Positions 10,901 through 20,805 of a stretch of DNA of 64,000 nt are shown here, piece by piece. Under the pieces are notes generated by a model. That model saw only the letters and a list, made by a program, of their open reading frames with translations. It was not told where the DNA came from and did not search any database. The DNA is from Psychrobacter arcticus 273-4 (GTDB lineage Bacteria; Pseudomonadota; Gammaproteobacteria; Pseudomonadales; Moraxellaceae), in assembly GCF_000012305.1 (NCBI RefSeq), contig NC_007204.1, forward strand, positions 496,001-560,000, read 5' to 3'. The first letter of the stretch is position 1. Each line of letters starts with the position of its first letter. The position numbers were made by a program, and so were the translations under genes.

Positions 10901-11794
10901 TGGACGTAGCGCATCCGCACCCAGCGCACAGTTAAAGCCCACCGATAGCGGTTTGGCATGACGAATCGAGTTATAAAAGGCTTCAGCCGTTTGCCCTGAT
11001 AATGTCCGACCTGACGCATCGGTAATCGTCCCTGAAATCATAATTGGCAGTTCAAAGCCAATATCATCAAAGACGCCTGTTACGGCAAAAATCGCCGCTT
11101 TGGCATTGAGCGTATCAAAAATAGTCTCGATCAGGATGATATCAACGCCGCCTTCCATTAGTGCCAAGGTTGCTTCGCGATAGTTCAGCACCAATTCATC
11201 AAAGGTAATGTTACGAAATGCCGGATCATTAACGTCAGGCGATAGCGAACAAGTACGTGATGTGGGTCCAATCACACCAGCGACGAAACGCGGCTTATCT
11301 GGATTCTTCGCAGTGTATTCGTCAGCGGCTTCGCGGGCAATCTTGGCAGCCGTTTTATTCAGCTCGGGCACGAGGTACTGCATATCATAGTCTGCCATCG
11401 ATAGCCGCGTACCGTTAAAACTATTGGTCTCGATAATATCAGCGCCAGATTCCAAATGTGCTAGATGAATCTCTTTAATCATATGTGGCTGCGTCAGCAC
11501 CAATAAATCGTTATTGCCGCGCACATCTTGACTGATATTAGCAAAGCGCTCGCCGCGATAGTCCGCTTCTTCTAACTTATAATTCTGAATATGCGTGCCC
11601 ATTGCACCATCTAGCATCAAAATCCGTGCTGCCATTTGTTCTGTGATGCGTGTGCGCGCAGTTAGCTGCTGATCTTTATAAGGAAAGACAGTGGGCGGCG
11701 TCAATATAAAATCATTCGGATTGGCATTTGGATTGCTATCATCTATTATTTTGGTTGGAGAAATATCAGTTTGAGAACGGGCTGTTGGAGTCAT
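7979..11794 (-). CDS. metH: Cobalamin-dependent methionine synthase
   Basis: Transfers a methyl group from methyltetrahydrofolate to homocysteine through cobalamin. The 1271 residues carry all four modules in order. The homocysteine domain has the zinc motif [10 protein letters not shown] near residue 350. The pterin-binding domain contains [15 protein letters not shown]. The cobalamin cap and Rossmann domain has DVHDIGKN near residue 800 with the axial His. The AdoMet reactivation domain holds [15 protein letters not shown] near the C-terminus. Full length and apparently intact. The N-terminal 45 residues before [10 protein letters not shown] are Pro/Asn-rich, and no good ribosome-binding site precedes the ATG, so the true start could be internal. 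I see no cobalamin or SAM riboswitch in the 738 bp upstream. Confidence 0.97.
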   Translation of the reverse strand: MTPTARSQTDISPTKIIDDSNPNANPNDFILTPPTVFPYKDQQLTARTRITEQMAARILMLDGAMGTHIQNYKLEEADYRGERFANISQDVRGNNDLLVLTQPHMIKEIHLAHLESGADIIETNSFNGTRLSMADYDMQYLVPELNKTAAKIAREAADEYTAKNPDKPRFVAGVIGPTSRTCSLSPDVNDPAFRNITFDELVLNYREATLALMEGGVDIILIETIFDTLNAKAAIFAVTGVFDDIGFELPIMISGTITDASGRTLSGQTAEAFYNSIRHAKPLSVGFNCALGADALRPHIQTLSNIANTYVSAHPNAGLPNEFGEYDETADETAALLEGFAKAGILNIVGGCCGTTPEHIRQIANMVAKYPPRVIPEIAPACRLSGLEPFTINSDSLFVNVGERTNVTGSKKFLRLIKTEAYTEALDVARDQVEGGAQIVDINMDEGMLDSKQAMIHFVNLVSGEPDISRVPLMLDSSKWDIIEEGLKRTQGKCIVNSISLKEGHAEFVERAKLCMRYGAAIIVMAFDEDGQADTFERKTQICKRSYDVLVDEVGFPSEDIIFDPNIFAVATGITEHNNYGADFINATKWITDNLPNAMVSGGVSNVSFSFRGNPIREAINSVFLYHAIQNGLTMGIVNPAMLELYDDIPKEARDAIEDVMLNRNQGETGQDATERLMTIAENYQDGGKKKESTVDMTWREGTVEERIAHALVKGITTFIEADTKEAWEKYPRPLEVIEGPLMDGMNIVGDLFGAGKMFLPQVVKSARVMKQSVAWLNPYIEAEKVEGEKKGKILMATVKGDVHDIGKNIVGVVLGCNGYDIVDLGVMVPCEKILDTAIAEEVDIIGLSGLITPSLDEMVYVAKQMQERGMTLPLMIGGATTSKAHTAVKIEPQYQNDAVIYVSDASRSVGVVTKLLSKEHRQGLIDETREEYIKVRERLAKRQPKAAKISYAESIEIGFQYDWDNYVPPTPNKLGQVIFDDYPITNLLPYIDWTPFFISWGLAGKYPKILQDDVVGEAARDLFGNAEDMLQKMIDEKLIVAKGVFKLMPACRTGADTVTVYDKAPTEGGTAEYQFEHLRQQSDKASGKPNFSLADFISPSDMHTDYLGGFTVSIVGTEALAEKYKAAGDDYNAIMVQALSDRLAEAFAEHLHELIRKEYWGYQPTESLTNEDMIKEKYVGIRPAPGYPACPEHTEKGKLFEWLGTGDAIGTILTESYAMWPASSVSGFYYSHPDSVYFNVGKISTDQLESYAERKGWDMKTAEKWLNPNL

Positions 11795-12532
11795 AGGAGC
11801 GCTGCTTATAGAGTCAATGTTATAAAAGGAAAAGAGAGTAAATAGTTATAATTCTTAATAGGTAAGGATTTAAAAACAATAAATGCCATTAAACCCATGT
11901 TCAAAAGTAACAGACAAATCAAGCTGATTTTAGCATGAAAAGCTTCAATTTTGAGAGATTGTCCTTATTCTACTTGAGCAGCTGTAACGCTGAAATCAAT
12001 CTATACGTATATGATTAATGTCATTCAACAAATACTGCGCGGATGATATCAATTTTGCCATTCTTGGGATGCAGATTCCATCGCAAATATGGGAAATCTA
12101 TGACGAAGATTTTATCATTATCATCACCTTATCAAAGTCTATTGCATAAAGCTTGCGAGCACAAATGAATATCATTTAGCTTGATGATTACATAAAGCTT
12201 TACTTATGATTATAAATGCAAAATCGCCCCTTTATAACGTAGATAAAGGTTACATGCGTACTACAAAAAGTAGCGCAAATAGCAGTTTACACCGCTTAAC
12301 TATATGTTAATTTAATTTCAGAAGGATTGATGTTTTATAAGCAGTACTTATTAGTAAGGGTTGGTGATTTTATTTGCAGGTTTGCCTACAAGTTATTTTT
12401 CATAGGTAAATAGGCACTATTAAATCAGCGATTAGATCGTTAAGCGTTGCTGCTAAGGAAAGCCAATCTCATCTGTCAGAGCGTATTAAAAAACCAATAG
12501 ATTATAGATAGTCACTCATTAAGGATAATGTT
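11795..12532. other. Intergenic region between metH and the first fasciclin gene
   Basis: 738 bp separating divergent genes. I find no coding frame of note, tRNA or clear riboswitch. It is AT-rich and must contain the metH promoter (minus) and the fasciclin promoter (plus). Nothing else is supported. Confidence 0.5.
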
Positions 12533-13117
12533 ATGAAAATAATCAAAATCGCTGCTATCGGTACTTTAGCTGTTTCACTTGCAGGTCTAAGTGCTTGTAA
12601 TAATATGATGCCAGCCAAAAGCGCTTCTATGAAAGCGCCAATGCATAGCCAATCGATGCATAGTCCATCGATGCATAGCCAATCAATGGCAAAAATGAAT
12701 GTAGTACAAATCGCTCAAAGCAATCCTGATTTCTCTGTACTCGTAGAAGCCGTCGTCGCCGCTGATTTAGCGGGTGTGCTCTCTAATCCTAATGCTAACT
12801 ATACGATTCTTGCGCCAACCAATGCCGCATTTATGCAAGCGCTACAAGAAACGGGTATGAGTAAAGCACAGCTTTTTGCCAATAAACCACTATTGACCAA
12901 AATCTTAAGCTATCACGTGATCAATGCCGCAGCACCTATTTATGCCAAGGATGTCAGACCAGGCAATGTAACCATGCTAAGCACAGACACGCTTATGGTG
13001 ACTGCCCAAGGCAAATTGATGGATGAAAGTGGACGTACGGCAAATCTCTTAAAAACCGACATTACTGCCAGTAATGGCGTGATACATGTGATTGATAGGG
13101 TTCTTATGCCTAGATAG
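12533..13117 (+). CDS. Fasciclin-domain lipoprotein, copy 1
   Basis: A 194-residue exported protein. The signal peptide ends in a lipobox (LAGLSAC), so it is probably membrane-anchored by a lipid. A Met/His/Ser-rich spacer follows with three near repeats of SMHSQ/SMHSP (residues about 30-52). A single fasciclin (FAS1) domain then runs to the end, with the landmarks YTILAPTNAAF, ILSYHVI and SNGVIHVIDRVLMP. FAS1 domains mediate adhesion in several bacteria. The Met/His tract could bind metal, but that is a guess. A second fasciclin lipoprotein lies 311 bp downstream. Confidence 0.9.
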   Translation: MKIIKIAAIGTLAVSLAGLSACNNMMPAKSASMKAPMHSQSMHSPSMHSQSMAKMNVVQIAQSNPDFSVLVEAVVAADLAGVLSNPNANYTILAPTNAAFMQALQETGMSKAQLFANKPLLTKILSYHVINAAAPIYAKDVRPGNVTMLSTDTLMVTAQGKLMDESGRTANLLKTDITASNGVIHVIDRVLMPR

Positions 13118-13171
13118 TTTTATGGTAAGGCTCTATAAACTTGCAATTATATCAGTATGAAGTCAATTGTT

Positions 13172-13196
13172 TAAGAGCTGTCCTAAGCAGCTCTTA
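13172..13196 (+). terminator. Hairpin downstream of fasciclin copy 1
   Basis: A perfect 9-bp stem (13172-13180 with 13188-13196) with a 7-base loop. No T-tract follows, so it may be a processing or 3' stabilising hairpin rather than a strict intrinsic terminator. Confidence 0.45.
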
Positions 13197-13428
13197 GATT
13201 CGTTATAGATTCAGATAACGAAACGCCTGTGTTATATACGTGATCGATACAGTGCTACTACCTAAGAATATATCAATTAAAAATCAATCAGTTAATATGG
13301 TAGATGATTTCAGATAACGTCCCTTTAAAAAGTATCATATTCTAAAACAGTATTGTGTATTTTAAAAAAAACGGTTTATCCATAAATTATTACTTATTAA
13401 ATTGTTATTCATATCAAAGGAATGTCTT

Positions 13429-14031
13429 ATGTTAAAAAAGAATTTACTATCTATCGCCGTTGTGGCGGCAGCAATGTCATTAGCAGCTTGTAACGATAAA
13501 GAAGTGGTTACCGAGCCAGTTGAGCCAGAAGCAACCACTGATGTGGTCGTTCAGCCAGAAGTCGCTGCTGAACCAATGGTTGAAGCGGATGTTGCCCCTG
13601 AAGCAGCAGCTACGCAGACTATTGGTGAAATGGCAGCTGGCAATGAAGACTTAACCATCTTGACTGCTGCATTACAGGCAGCTGGACTTGACTCAATGCT
13701 GATGGCTGAAGACAAATACACGGTATTTGCACCTACTGATGATGCCTTTGCTGGCTTATTGACCAAGCTGAATATTACCAAAGAAGAGCTACTCGCTGAT
13801 CAAGCGACGCTAAAAAGTGTGCTTCCATACCATGTCGTACCTATGGTCGTAAAAGCCGCGGATATTCCTTACGGTACTGCGATTGAAACTGCCAATGGTC
13901 AAACCATCACGATTAGTGATGCCAATGTTATTACGGATTCAAATGGTAATACCGCCAATATCGTTGGCACTGATATGATGGCAACTAATGGTGTGGTACA
14001 TGTCATTGATACTGTTTTACTGCCTAAATAA
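13429..14031 (+). CDS. Fasciclin-domain lipoprotein, copy 2
   Basis: A 200-residue lipoprotein with signal peptide and lipobox MSLAAC. An acidic Glu/Pro/Ala/Val-rich linker (residues about 25-65) leads into one FAS1 domain ending TNGVVHVIDTVLLPK. The domain shows YTVFAPTDDAF and VLPYHVV. The start at 13429 follows AAAGGA at eight bases; an upstream TTG-type extension is unlikely because it would precede the signal peptide. It is a paralogue of the preceding gene, but the linkers are unrelated (Met/His/Ser versus Glu/Pro). A strong terminator follows. Confidence 0.92.
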   Translation: MLKKNLLSIAVVAAAMSLAACNDKEVVTEPVEPEATTDVVVQPEVAAEPMVEADVAPEAAATQTIGEMAAGNEDLTILTAALQAAGLDSMLMAEDKYTVFAPTDDAFAGLLTKLNITKEELLADQATLKSVLPYHVVPMVVKAADIPYGTAIETANGQTITISDANVITDSNGNTANIVGTDMMATNGVVHVIDTVLLPK

Positions 14032-14091
14032 GTTCTGGTGACTGATGCAGTTCAGTCTCTATTGTAGACAGTAGATGATATAAAAACACCT

Positions 14092-14120
14092 AAAGCCTAG
14101 CCATCGAGCTAGGCTTTTTG
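14092..14120 (+). terminator. Intrinsic terminator after fasciclin copy 2
   Basis: AAAGCCTAG ... CTAGGCTTTTT stem-loop, about 9 bp, followed by a T-run. It lies 60 bp after the stop codon. Confidence 0.85.
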
Positions 14121-14173
14121 CTGCTTGATAATTAATACTTAGACATTGTAGTCGATGCACTTTGCAAAGAATC

Positions 14174-14311
14174 TATAGTCGGTGAAAAGTAATATCGATA
14201 CAACACGTACTACTGGTGCAAATTTTTCTTGCTTGCTGTGCCTACGCAGACAGAGGCTGCAAAAAATTTACACCAGCAATACTGTAGCGACTTTAAACTA
14301 TTTCAACTATA
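14174..14311. repeat. Dispersed 138-bp MITE-like repeat, subtype 1 (copy A)
   Basis: Bounded by TATAGT and its complement ACTATA. The core, CTTGCTTGCTGTGCCTACGC followed by a Gln/Thr-anticodon-free hairpin-forming stretch, is shared with the copies at 38864, 39953 and 42434. Copy C (39953-40090) is the same length and, in reverse orientation, differs at only a few positions. No coding capacity. Confidence 0.85.
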
Positions 14312-14356
14312 GTAAGTCTCGCTTATTTAGTAGAAAAGAGGCAAGGGCAAGCAAAC

Positions 14357-14391
14357 GAAAAAGCCCGAGACGACGGTCTCGGGCTTTTTTT
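14357..14391 (-). terminator. Bidirectional intrinsic terminator after the symporter gene
   Basis: AGCCCGAGAC-GACG-GTCTCGGGCT, a perfect 10-bp stem (14362-14371 with 14376-14385), flanked by A-run and T-run on either side. It can stop transcription of the minus-strand symporter gene, which ends at 14427, and transcripts coming from the left. Confidence 0.9.
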
Positions 14392-15837
14392 AATAACTGG
14401 CTAGTAGGCAAATACTTTAAAGAGGATTAACGATGCTCTTTATTTAAAGGATCTTGTGCCGCTATTCTTTGTTGCTCTTTTAGATGACGCTCTTCCCAAT
14501 AAGGTGCGTTTTTGATACCGAATTTTGCAGGATCAAATGTATAGCGCGTTACGCCAGCTTTACGCTGTGCTTCGTAATCTTTAAGCATGGTAAGCGTTGG
14601 ACGTGCCACAAAGAAGATAACAAGAATACCAACGATATTGAGCCAAGCCATAAGACCAACACCAATATCACCAATTGCCCAGATATAACCGGCTGAGTTA
14701 AGACCACCATAAGCAACCATCACCATGATTAGGATTTTAACTAAGAATAGACCAGTTTTGTTGGCACCGCGACCGATAAAGCGCGTCAAGTAAGCAACGT
14801 TCACTTCAGCGATATAGTAGTAAGCCAAGATAGTGGTAAAGGCAAAGAAAAATACAGCGACTGCAATAAAGACATTACCAGTAGTACCGTATACTGATTC
14901 CATTGCCATTTGGGTGAAGGCAGGCGAATTGATTTCAGTAGTAGCGGCTACATTTTGAAGAATGAACTGACCGTCTGGCAAAGTACCCTGAATATTGTAC
15001 ATACCAGTAGATAAAATCATAAACGCAGTAGCAGAACAAACTAGTAATGTATCAACGTAAACTGAGAACGCTTGTACCAAACCTTGCTGTGATGGATGCT
15101 CAACTTCAGCAGCTGCAGCAGCGTGAGGACCTGTACCTTGACCAGCTTCGTTAGAGTAAATACCGCGTTTTACACCCCAACCAATTGCCGCGCCAAAACC
15201 GGCTTGCGCCGTAAAGGCATCACTAATGATCAAACCAAATACATCTGGGATTAAACTGAAGTTGCTGAACATGATAATTAAAGCTAAGGCAATATAACCG
15301 ATTGCCATGAAAGGAACCGCAAACTCGGTAAACGTTGCGATACGCTTGATACCACCGAAGATGATGATACCTAATACCACAAGAATAATAGCTAATGCTA
15401 ATAAACGCATAGAGCCGACTTCTAAGGCACCAATACTCATAACAGAGCCTTCGCCCATTACCTGCGCGAAAGCATTGATAACGCCGTTTGCCTGTACGCC
15501 TGGTAAGAACATACCACAAGCGAGGATAGATGAGATTGCAAAGAGGATGCCGTACCATTTTTGGCCAAGTGCGCGCTCAAAATAGTAAGCGGGGCCACCG
15601 CGATATTCGCCAGTAATTACATCTTTTTCTTTATAAATCTGAGCCAGTGTAGACTCAACATAAGCAGTAGATGCGCCTAGGAAAGCAACAACCCACATCC
15701 AAAATACGGCACCAGGACCACCGAAGCCGATAGCGGCTGCTACCCCAGCGATGTTACCCATACCCACACGACCAGCAAGCGAGACGGCAAGTGCCTGAAA
15801 CGATGAAATACCTTGGTCACTGGATTTACCAGTAAAT

Positions 15838-16817
15838 ACCCCACTCTCAACTTCGAAAGTGATTGAAAAAAGAAGAGCATCTCACTAATCTATTGTTTTC
15901 GACCAAGAATACAACGGAGTCATGAGATGCCCATAGACGAATTTATCATCAATATCTATTTAATGGTAGAGCAATATTACAAAATAGTCGTTACTGAACC
16001 CTTGCGAGGTGCAGGTTACGCGCCAAAGCTGAGTGATCCTGAGATCATTTGCATGGAACTGGTCGGTGAATTTTTAAACCTTGATCAAGACAAACAGATT
16101 TGGCAATATTTTACCCAGCACTGGCAAGCCTGGTTTCCAGCCATAGGCTCATATCCTAACTTCGCAAAGCATTGCGCGAATCTGTGGCAAGTCAAACAGC
16201 GGATACAAGATAACGTCAGTCAACTTGAGGGCCGTGACAACATCCATTTTATGGATGGTTTTCCGATACCCGTCTGTCATTATGGACGCGCTTATCGGCA
16301 TAAAAACTATCAAGACTTAGCGGCTTTTAGCTACTGTGCGGCTAAGCAAGAGAGGTACTATGGCTTTGAAGGACATTTGCTTGTTAACTTATCGGGCATG
16401 ATTAAAGGCTTTACCTTTGCTCCTGCCAATGTTGATGAAAGAGCGGTTGCGCCTGATATTACTGACAATATCTATGGTTTGCTCGGCGCTGATAAAGGGT
16501 ATATCAGCCCTAGTCTCACTCAGTACTACGACGCTCAAGGAGTGGATTTACAAACGCCACTCAGAGCTAACATGAAAGAGGATAGACCCAAACCTGTGGT
16601 AAAACGGCTAATGAAAGCCCGCCGTATCGTTGAAACAGTCATTGGTCAGCTATCAGAACGATTTAATATACAAAGGGTACGAGCAAGAGATTTATGGCAT
16701 TTGTCTCATCGATTGATTCGTAAAATTCTGTCACATAATCTATGCTTTGTACTCAACAAAAAACTTGGTAACCCGCCACTTCAGTTTGAATTGCTTATTT
16801 CAAGTTGAGAGTGGGGT
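15838..16817 (+). mobile_element. IS982-family insertion sequence, copy 1
   Basis: 980 bp with perfect terminal inverted repeats ACCCCACTCTCAACTT and a 7-bp direct repeat AGTAAAT at 15831-15837 and 16818-16824. It contains one transposase gene. The second copy at 21866-22845 is the same length and encodes an identical protein, which points to recent movement. Confidence 0.95.
15927..16808 (+). CDS. IS982-family transposase (copy 1)
   Basis: A 293-residue DDE transposase, the usual length for IS982 elements. Candidate catalytic residues are Asp in FMDGFPIPVC, Asp in LLGADKGYIS and Glu in RRIVETVIGQLSERF, the last being the family signature around the third acidic residue. It fills the element almost completely; the stop lies nine bases before the end. 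The ATG follows ACGGAGTC. Its product could also mobilise the copy at 21.9 kb. Confidence 0.95.
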   Translation: MPIDEFIINIYLMVEQYYKIVVTEPLRGAGYAPKLSDPEIICMELVGEFLNLDQDKQIWQYFTQHWQAWFPAIGSYPNFAKHCANLWQVKQRIQDNVSQLEGRDNIHFMDGFPIPVCHYGRAYRHKNYQDLAAFSYCAAKQERYYGFEGHLLVNLSGMIKGFTFAPANVDERAVAPDITDNIYGLLGADKGYISPSLTQYYDAQGVDLQTPLRANMKEDRPKPVVKRLMKARRIVETVIGQLSERFNIQRVRARDLWHLSHRLIRKILSHNLCFVLNKKLGNPPLQFELLISS

Positions 16818-16964
16818 AGTAAATAGTAATTTGATCATTTCACCGAATAAACGTACTTGTACAAAGCGCGTCATGATGGAATAAAATAGACCTGCGCCCA
16901 AGCATAAGTAGATTAATGCGGGGCTCCAAATAATTCCGTTTACTAAATTGACTAAACCTTCCAT

Positions 16965-17934
16965 ATACCTATTCCTTCAACTGTCTCAAAATGACTATAT
17001 ATGATGGTGCATAGAGTGGTTGACTTTAATACCTTTATTAAAGTCAACCACTCAAATTATCTGCATATACTTAAAACGATTGCTTAAGCTTCATATGTAC
17101 ATAGTCATCAAGAATGGACTGTAGTTGTCTGTGTTTATCCGCTTGGTTTATTATCAAAGTTTGGCGGTATCTGCTCGTCTCTTGATACCGCTTATTTAGT
17201 AAATAGGTAAATATCAATCGATTGGCGATGGCTGCCATTCTTTTACTGTCTCTTTACTTTGGTAATCTGTCATCCTGCCGTAAACATAAACGCTGTTATA
17301 AGTAGACCAGTGGATAAAACAGCCGGTTATCATTTTAAATACCCATCATTACGACGGTATTCGACTTACTATGAGCGGTATCGGCTGAGTACAATTGCGT
17401 AATAGCATCATAAAGCGATGATTTATCTATCTATGAATCCTTTTAAAGGATAAATAAACGAATCGCTAGTACTATAAAGAAAACAAGTCCACTACCAAAT
17501 GTATGCAAACCGTACAGCTACGTAACTGCAATTTGCCATATTTTTTACTCAATTACTAGAAATTTCTTCTTAGCGGCATCTATATATATGTTATAGCAGG
17601 CTTTATTATGGCATGAAGTACCGTAGAGTATGGCATAAGGTCGATTTATCTTAGACTGGATGATTTTTTAATAATAAGTGACGTTATATAGATACACAGT
17701 CAAAACAGAGCGAGAGCTTGTGCTACAAGTCGTTGCTTGCGGTTGTGTTTTGGTAACGATGAATTGTAAAAAAAGCGTTATAGCGCCATTATTAGCACAA
17801 CATATTGTAGGTTATAAAATAGAAGCTTATATATAGTCATAGTATTGAAAGCAGTATCAAAAAAAGCAGTTAAAAATCACTTTAAAAACTTGTTATCAGT
17901 TGTTTGATATTTATCATTATTAGGAGAATCCACA
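16965..17934. other. Long intergenic region before lemA
   Basis: 970 AT-rich bases between divergent genes. No frame longer than about 60 codons, no tRNA and no copy of the dispersed repeat was seen. It presumably carries the promoters of the symporter and of lemA. Nothing further is supported. Confidence 0.5.
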
Positions 17935-18567
17935 ATGACGCGTAAATCCATTGTAAAACCCATCTTGCTATCAGCTGTATTAGCCACGTCTACTGTTGGC
18001 TTGACAGGTTGTGGTTATAATAATCTTCAGGCTCAAGATGAGCAAGTGACGGCTTCATGGTCAGAAGTGGTCAACCAATACCAACGTCGCTCGGATTTGG
18101 TACCAAACTTGGTAAAAGTAGTACAGCAGTATGCCAAGCAAGAGCAAGAAGTCTTTACGCAAGTGGCTGAAGCTCGTTCACGCGCTGGCGGTATCACCGT
18201 AACGCCAGAAGTGTTAAACGACCCTAAAGCGATGGAGCGTTATGCTGCCGCGCAAGAACAGATGACTGGCGCACTATCACGTTTGATGGCAGTGTCTGAG
18301 CGTTATCCTGAATTAAAATCGGATGCGCTATTCCAAGACTTGCAAGCGCAATTAGAAGGTACTGAAAACCGTATCGCAGTGGCTCGTAATCGCTATATCC
18401 AAGAAGTACAGGGCTACAATACGACCGTACGTCAATTCCCAACCAATATCACTGCTAAGGTATTTGGGATGAGTGCTAAGCCAAACTTTAGCGTTGCTAA
18501 TGAAAAAGAGATTTCTACTGCACCAAGCGTGGATTTTGATAATGGCGGGTCAAAGGCGGCTCAATAG
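17935..18567 (+). CDS. LemA family lipoprotein
   Basis: A 210-residue protein with a signal peptide and lipobox TVGLTGC followed by the LemA domain. Landmarks are the conserved QYQRRSDLVPNLV and AVARNRYIQEVQGYN, with FGMSAKP near the end. LemA proteins are helical and membrane-associated, with no settled function. They are commonly encoded next to TPM-domain proteins, as here (two follow). A TAGGAG site lies just before the ATG. Some family members have an uncleaved N-terminal helix; here the Cys makes lipidation likely. Confidence 0.92.
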   Translation: MTRKSIVKPILLSAVLATSTVGLTGCGYNNLQAQDEQVTASWSEVVNQYQRRSDLVPNLVKVVQQYAKQEQEVFTQVAEARSRAGGITVTPEVLNDPKAMERYAAAQEQMTGALSRLMAVSERYPELKSDALFQDLQAQLEGTENRIAVARNRYIQEVQGYNTTVRQFPTNITAKVFGMSAKPNFSVANEKEISTAPSVDFDNGGSKAAQ

Positions 18568-18742
18568 CAGCAAATCGATAATGATGACTCCTTCGTTTAT
18601 TTAATGATAAAACGTTTCATCTATTGAACGAATTGTGTAGCCGTCCTAGCGTTTCTTACTGGTATGAATAGATTGCTTCTAATATTAAGAATGAATACCT
18701 CTTAAAGCCTATTTATATCGTTAAGCCATTAAAAACAGGTAG

Positions 18743-18794
18743 AGCAGCAAGCACTAAGTACCGATTGATTAAATACTTATTGGGTGCCGCTCTA
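18743..18794. other. Structured intergenic element between lemA and the TPM gene
   Basis: GTAGAGC-AGCA near 18743 and TGC-CGCTCTAC near 18783 can pair to close a stem around an AT-rich loop that has its own short inverted repeat. No T-run follows. It may be a processing or attenuation structure within the lemA-TPM operon; the role is unknown. Confidence 0.35.
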
Positions 18795-18838
18795 CTTATT
18801 AATTTAGTACAGATCTGACTTGAGGTGGTATACATTTA

Positions 18839-19999
18839 ATGACTCATTTAAAAACACCCCTAGCAGCGTTGTTATTCGCCCTTACTATTGGTAGCGCGTC
18901 TACGTTGTATGCGGCGCCCAATGACAGTACGCTCGCTGCAGATAGCACCACGCAAAATCGCAGTGTGGAAGACTTAGTGGCTATTGCAAAAGCCGCTGAA
19001 TCTAATGAAGCCATTAATGATGCTGTCTTAGGCAATGAGGCGATTAACGAAACCATACTCGGTAATGACGCCATTAATCCTAATGCATCCAATAACGAGG
19101 GCGTGGCAGAGGCAAATGCAACCAAACGTCCACCTGTTAAATCAACCGCTAACAGTGTCGATGCGGACAAACTGATTTTAAACAATCCTGTCATCGACCA
19201 AGCCAATATCTTAAACCCACAAGAGAAACAGCGCTTAGAAGCACAGCTACGTACGATTTATCAGCAAGGGTTGGCGCAAGCAGCAGTGGTGATTGTCCCA
19301 ACTACCAATGGTATGCCTATCTTTGATTATGCCTTACAGGTTGCTGAAAAGTGGCAGCTGGGTGATAAAGACATCGATGATGGCTTGCTCTTGGTGGTTG
19401 CGGTCAATGACCGTGATATGTATATATTAACGGGTTATGGACTCGAAGGTGTACTACCCGATGCGGCAGTCAATCGTATCATTCGAGAAGATATCACCCC
19501 GTTATTTAAGCAAAATGATTATGGCGCTGGGATATTGGCAGGCGTAACGGCCTTACAAAGCCGTTTATCTGCTGATCCTGAAGTATTGGCTCGTGCCGAT
19601 GCGCAAGCGGCTGAACGTACTGCTCAACAAGGCTCAGATGAGCTACCATCTCCTATTTTTCTGTTTATTATGGCGATGATATTTGGTGGTTTTATTACTA
19701 GTATTGTTGGTCGGGTATTTGGTTCTGTGCTGACGGCTGGTGGTTTTGTTGCAGGCTCACTGGCATTAGGCGGTGGTCTATTTATGACCATCATTATGGC
19801 GATATTTTTGTGGCTGTTCTTAATTGCACGTGGCGGCGGTAGTGGCAAAGGCGGGTCTGGCGGCGGTAGAGGTGGTAGAGGCGGCATGATATTCCTACCG
19901 GGTATGGGCGGTGGGTCTGGCGGCGGTGGTTTTGGTAGCGGCGGCTTCGGCGGCGGTGGTGGTGGTTTTGGTGGCGGCGGCGCTGGCGGTTCTTGGTAA
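18839..19999 (+). CDS. TPM-domain membrane protein (YgcG-like) with Gly-rich tail
   Basis: 386 residues. The signal peptide is at the N-terminus (residues 1-26), followed by a linker with an internal near repeat (NEAINDAVLG / NEAINETILG / NDAINPN). The TPM domain lies at about 118-255 (VIDQANILNPQEKQRLEAQL, IDDGLLLVVAVNDRDMYI, GYGLEGVLPD). Two hydrophobic segments at about 272-345 are followed by a tail made almost only of Gly, Ser and Phe. The TPM domain (Psb32/MOLO-1 type) is often linked to LemA and may assist membrane-protein turnover; that is family knowledge, not shown here. Confidence 0.9.
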   Translation: MTHLKTPLAALLFALTIGSASTLYAAPNDSTLAADSTTQNRSVEDLVAIAKAAESNEAINDAVLGNEAINETILGNDAINPNASNNEGVAEANATKRPPVKSTANSVDADKLILNNPVIDQANILNPQEKQRLEAQLRTIYQQGLAQAAVVIVPTTNGMPIFDYALQVAEKWQLGDKDIDDGLLLVVAVNDRDMYILTGYGLEGVLPDAAVNRIIREDITPLFKQNDYGAGILAGVTALQSRLSADPEVLARADAQAAERTAQQGSDELPSPIFLFIMAMIFGGFITSIVGRVFGSVLTAGGFVAGSLALGGGLFMTIIMAIFLWLFLIARGGGSGKGGSGGGRGGRGGMIFLPGMGGGSGGGGFGSGGFGGGGGGFGGGGAGGSW

Positions 20000-20093
20000 G
20001 GACTTGCCAGTTGTTTGTTAGCCGCTTAATAGCTGCCTAATGAAAAAAATACTAAATAACCATTAGTAATGACGTACTTGAGGAAATAGTATC

Positions 20094-20618
20094 ATGGCAG
20101 AAAATAACGCTTCAAAATCCAGCTTTGCCCGCTGGTGGCGCCAAGTCTTATTTGTACCAGTCTTGCATAGTAAGTGGTTAACGCCCGCGGCAAAAGCTCG
20201 GCTGACTGAGCAAGTGACCCTTGCTGAGCAAGGTCATCGCGGCGAGGTGTTTTTAATCGTAGAAAATCACTTGCCTATTCAAGAGGCCTATCATAGCGAT
20301 TGCCGTGACCGTGCGATCGACTTATTCAGTGAGTATCGAGTGTGGGACACTGAAGAAAATACCGGTGTACTGATATACGTCAATGTTTGCGAACATAAGC
20401 TTGAGATCGTCGCTGATCGCGGTATCAGTGCTCATGTCAGCCCAACCGTTTGGCGAGCGATGTGTGACAAAGCGGTAGTCGGTATTGCCAATCAGAAGAC
20501 AGAAGAAAGCTTAACTGACTTACTAGATGAGGTCGGTCAAGTGCTGCGCCAATATTATCATCTGGAGCACAATCCATCAGGTAATGAGCTGTCTGATACC
20601 GTGGTTTTTCTAAAATAA
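20094..20618 (+). CDS. TPM-domain protein, cytoplasmic type
   Basis: A 174-residue TPM-domain protein without a signal peptide: WRQVLFVPVLHSKWLTPAAK at the N-terminus, then LAEQGHRGEVFLIVEN and NTGVLIYVNVCEHKLEIVAD. It is the smaller partner commonly found after LemA and the larger TPM protein, and it follows the Gly-rich gene by about 95 bp, most likely in one operon. TGAGGAAAT upstream of the ATG supports the start. No enzymatic role is assigned. Confidence 0.85.
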   Translation: MAENNASKSSFARWWRQVLFVPVLHSKWLTPAAKARLTEQVTLAEQGHRGEVFLIVENHLPIQEAYHSDCRDRAIDLFSEYRVWDTEENTGVLIYVNVCEHKLEIVADRGISAHVSPTVWRAMCDKAVVGIANQKTEESLTDLLDEVGQVLRQYYHLEHNPSGNELSDTVVFLK

Positions 20619-20620
20619 AC

Positions 20621-20652
20621 CATGATGTATCTACTTTATTTGGAATCGACTA
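20621..20652. repeat. 32-bp fragment of the dispersed repeat, subtype 2 end
   Basis: Matches one end of the repeats at 38864 and 42434 (CATGATGTATCTACTTTATT, then TGGAATCGACTA). The rest of the repeat is missing, so this is a remnant. Confidence 0.7.
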
Positions 20653-20770
20653 GCGTATTTGGTGTCGGATAAGAGTCTATCTCGATAAGTTTGGCGCCGT
20701 CATGTTTTACCAATAGTTCGGCGGCAGGCTCTATTTCTGCTATTACCGCTGATGGTAATTCTGCTAACAT
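20636..20770 (-). CDS. Short ORF with a good ribosome-binding site, possibly truncated
   Basis: A 44-codon frame (MLAELPSAVIAEIEPAAELL ...) on the strand opposite its neighbours. AAGGG stands eight bases before the ATG at 20768-20770. The last codons and the stop (VDSK-stop) come from the dispersed-repeat fragment, so an original longer C-terminus may have been replaced. I recognise no family. It could be a chance ORF. Confidence 0.3.
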   Translation of the reverse strand: MLAELPSAVIAEIEPAAELLVKHDGAKLIEIDSYPTPNTLVDSK

Positions 20771-20805
20771 GAGCTAACCCTTGCTAATAATGGATATCCC
20801 TTTTT

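Larger units (their letters stand above)
14427..16964 (-). pseudogene. Alanine/glycine:sodium symporter (AGCS family), interrupted by an IS
   Basis: Encodes a multi-pass inner-membrane sodium:amino-acid symporter. The start is ATG 16962-16964 with GAAGGAA upstream. The N-terminus (MEGLVNLVNGIIW..., about 47 codons) lies at 16825-16964. The rest, containing GRVGMGNIAGVAAAIGFGG and NEAGQGTGPHAAAAA, lies at 14427-15837. The 980-bp IS at 15838-16817 separates them, and its 7-bp target duplication AGTAAAT is intact. Joining 15837 to 16825 restores one frame of 516 residues (...MIKLLFTGKSSDQG...). The gene is therefore a fresh disruption. A shortened protein from the ATG at 15767 would lack the first membrane segments and is unlikely to work. 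Confidence 0.92.

Noticed and set aside
11795..12532. Cobalamin or SAM riboswitch before metH
   Set aside because: I looked for conserved riboswitch cores in the minus orientation and saw none.
14182..14430. 82-codon frame over the dispersed repeat and terminator
   Set aside because: It lies across non-coding repeat copy A and a terminator hairpin; equivalent frames are not kept in the other copies.
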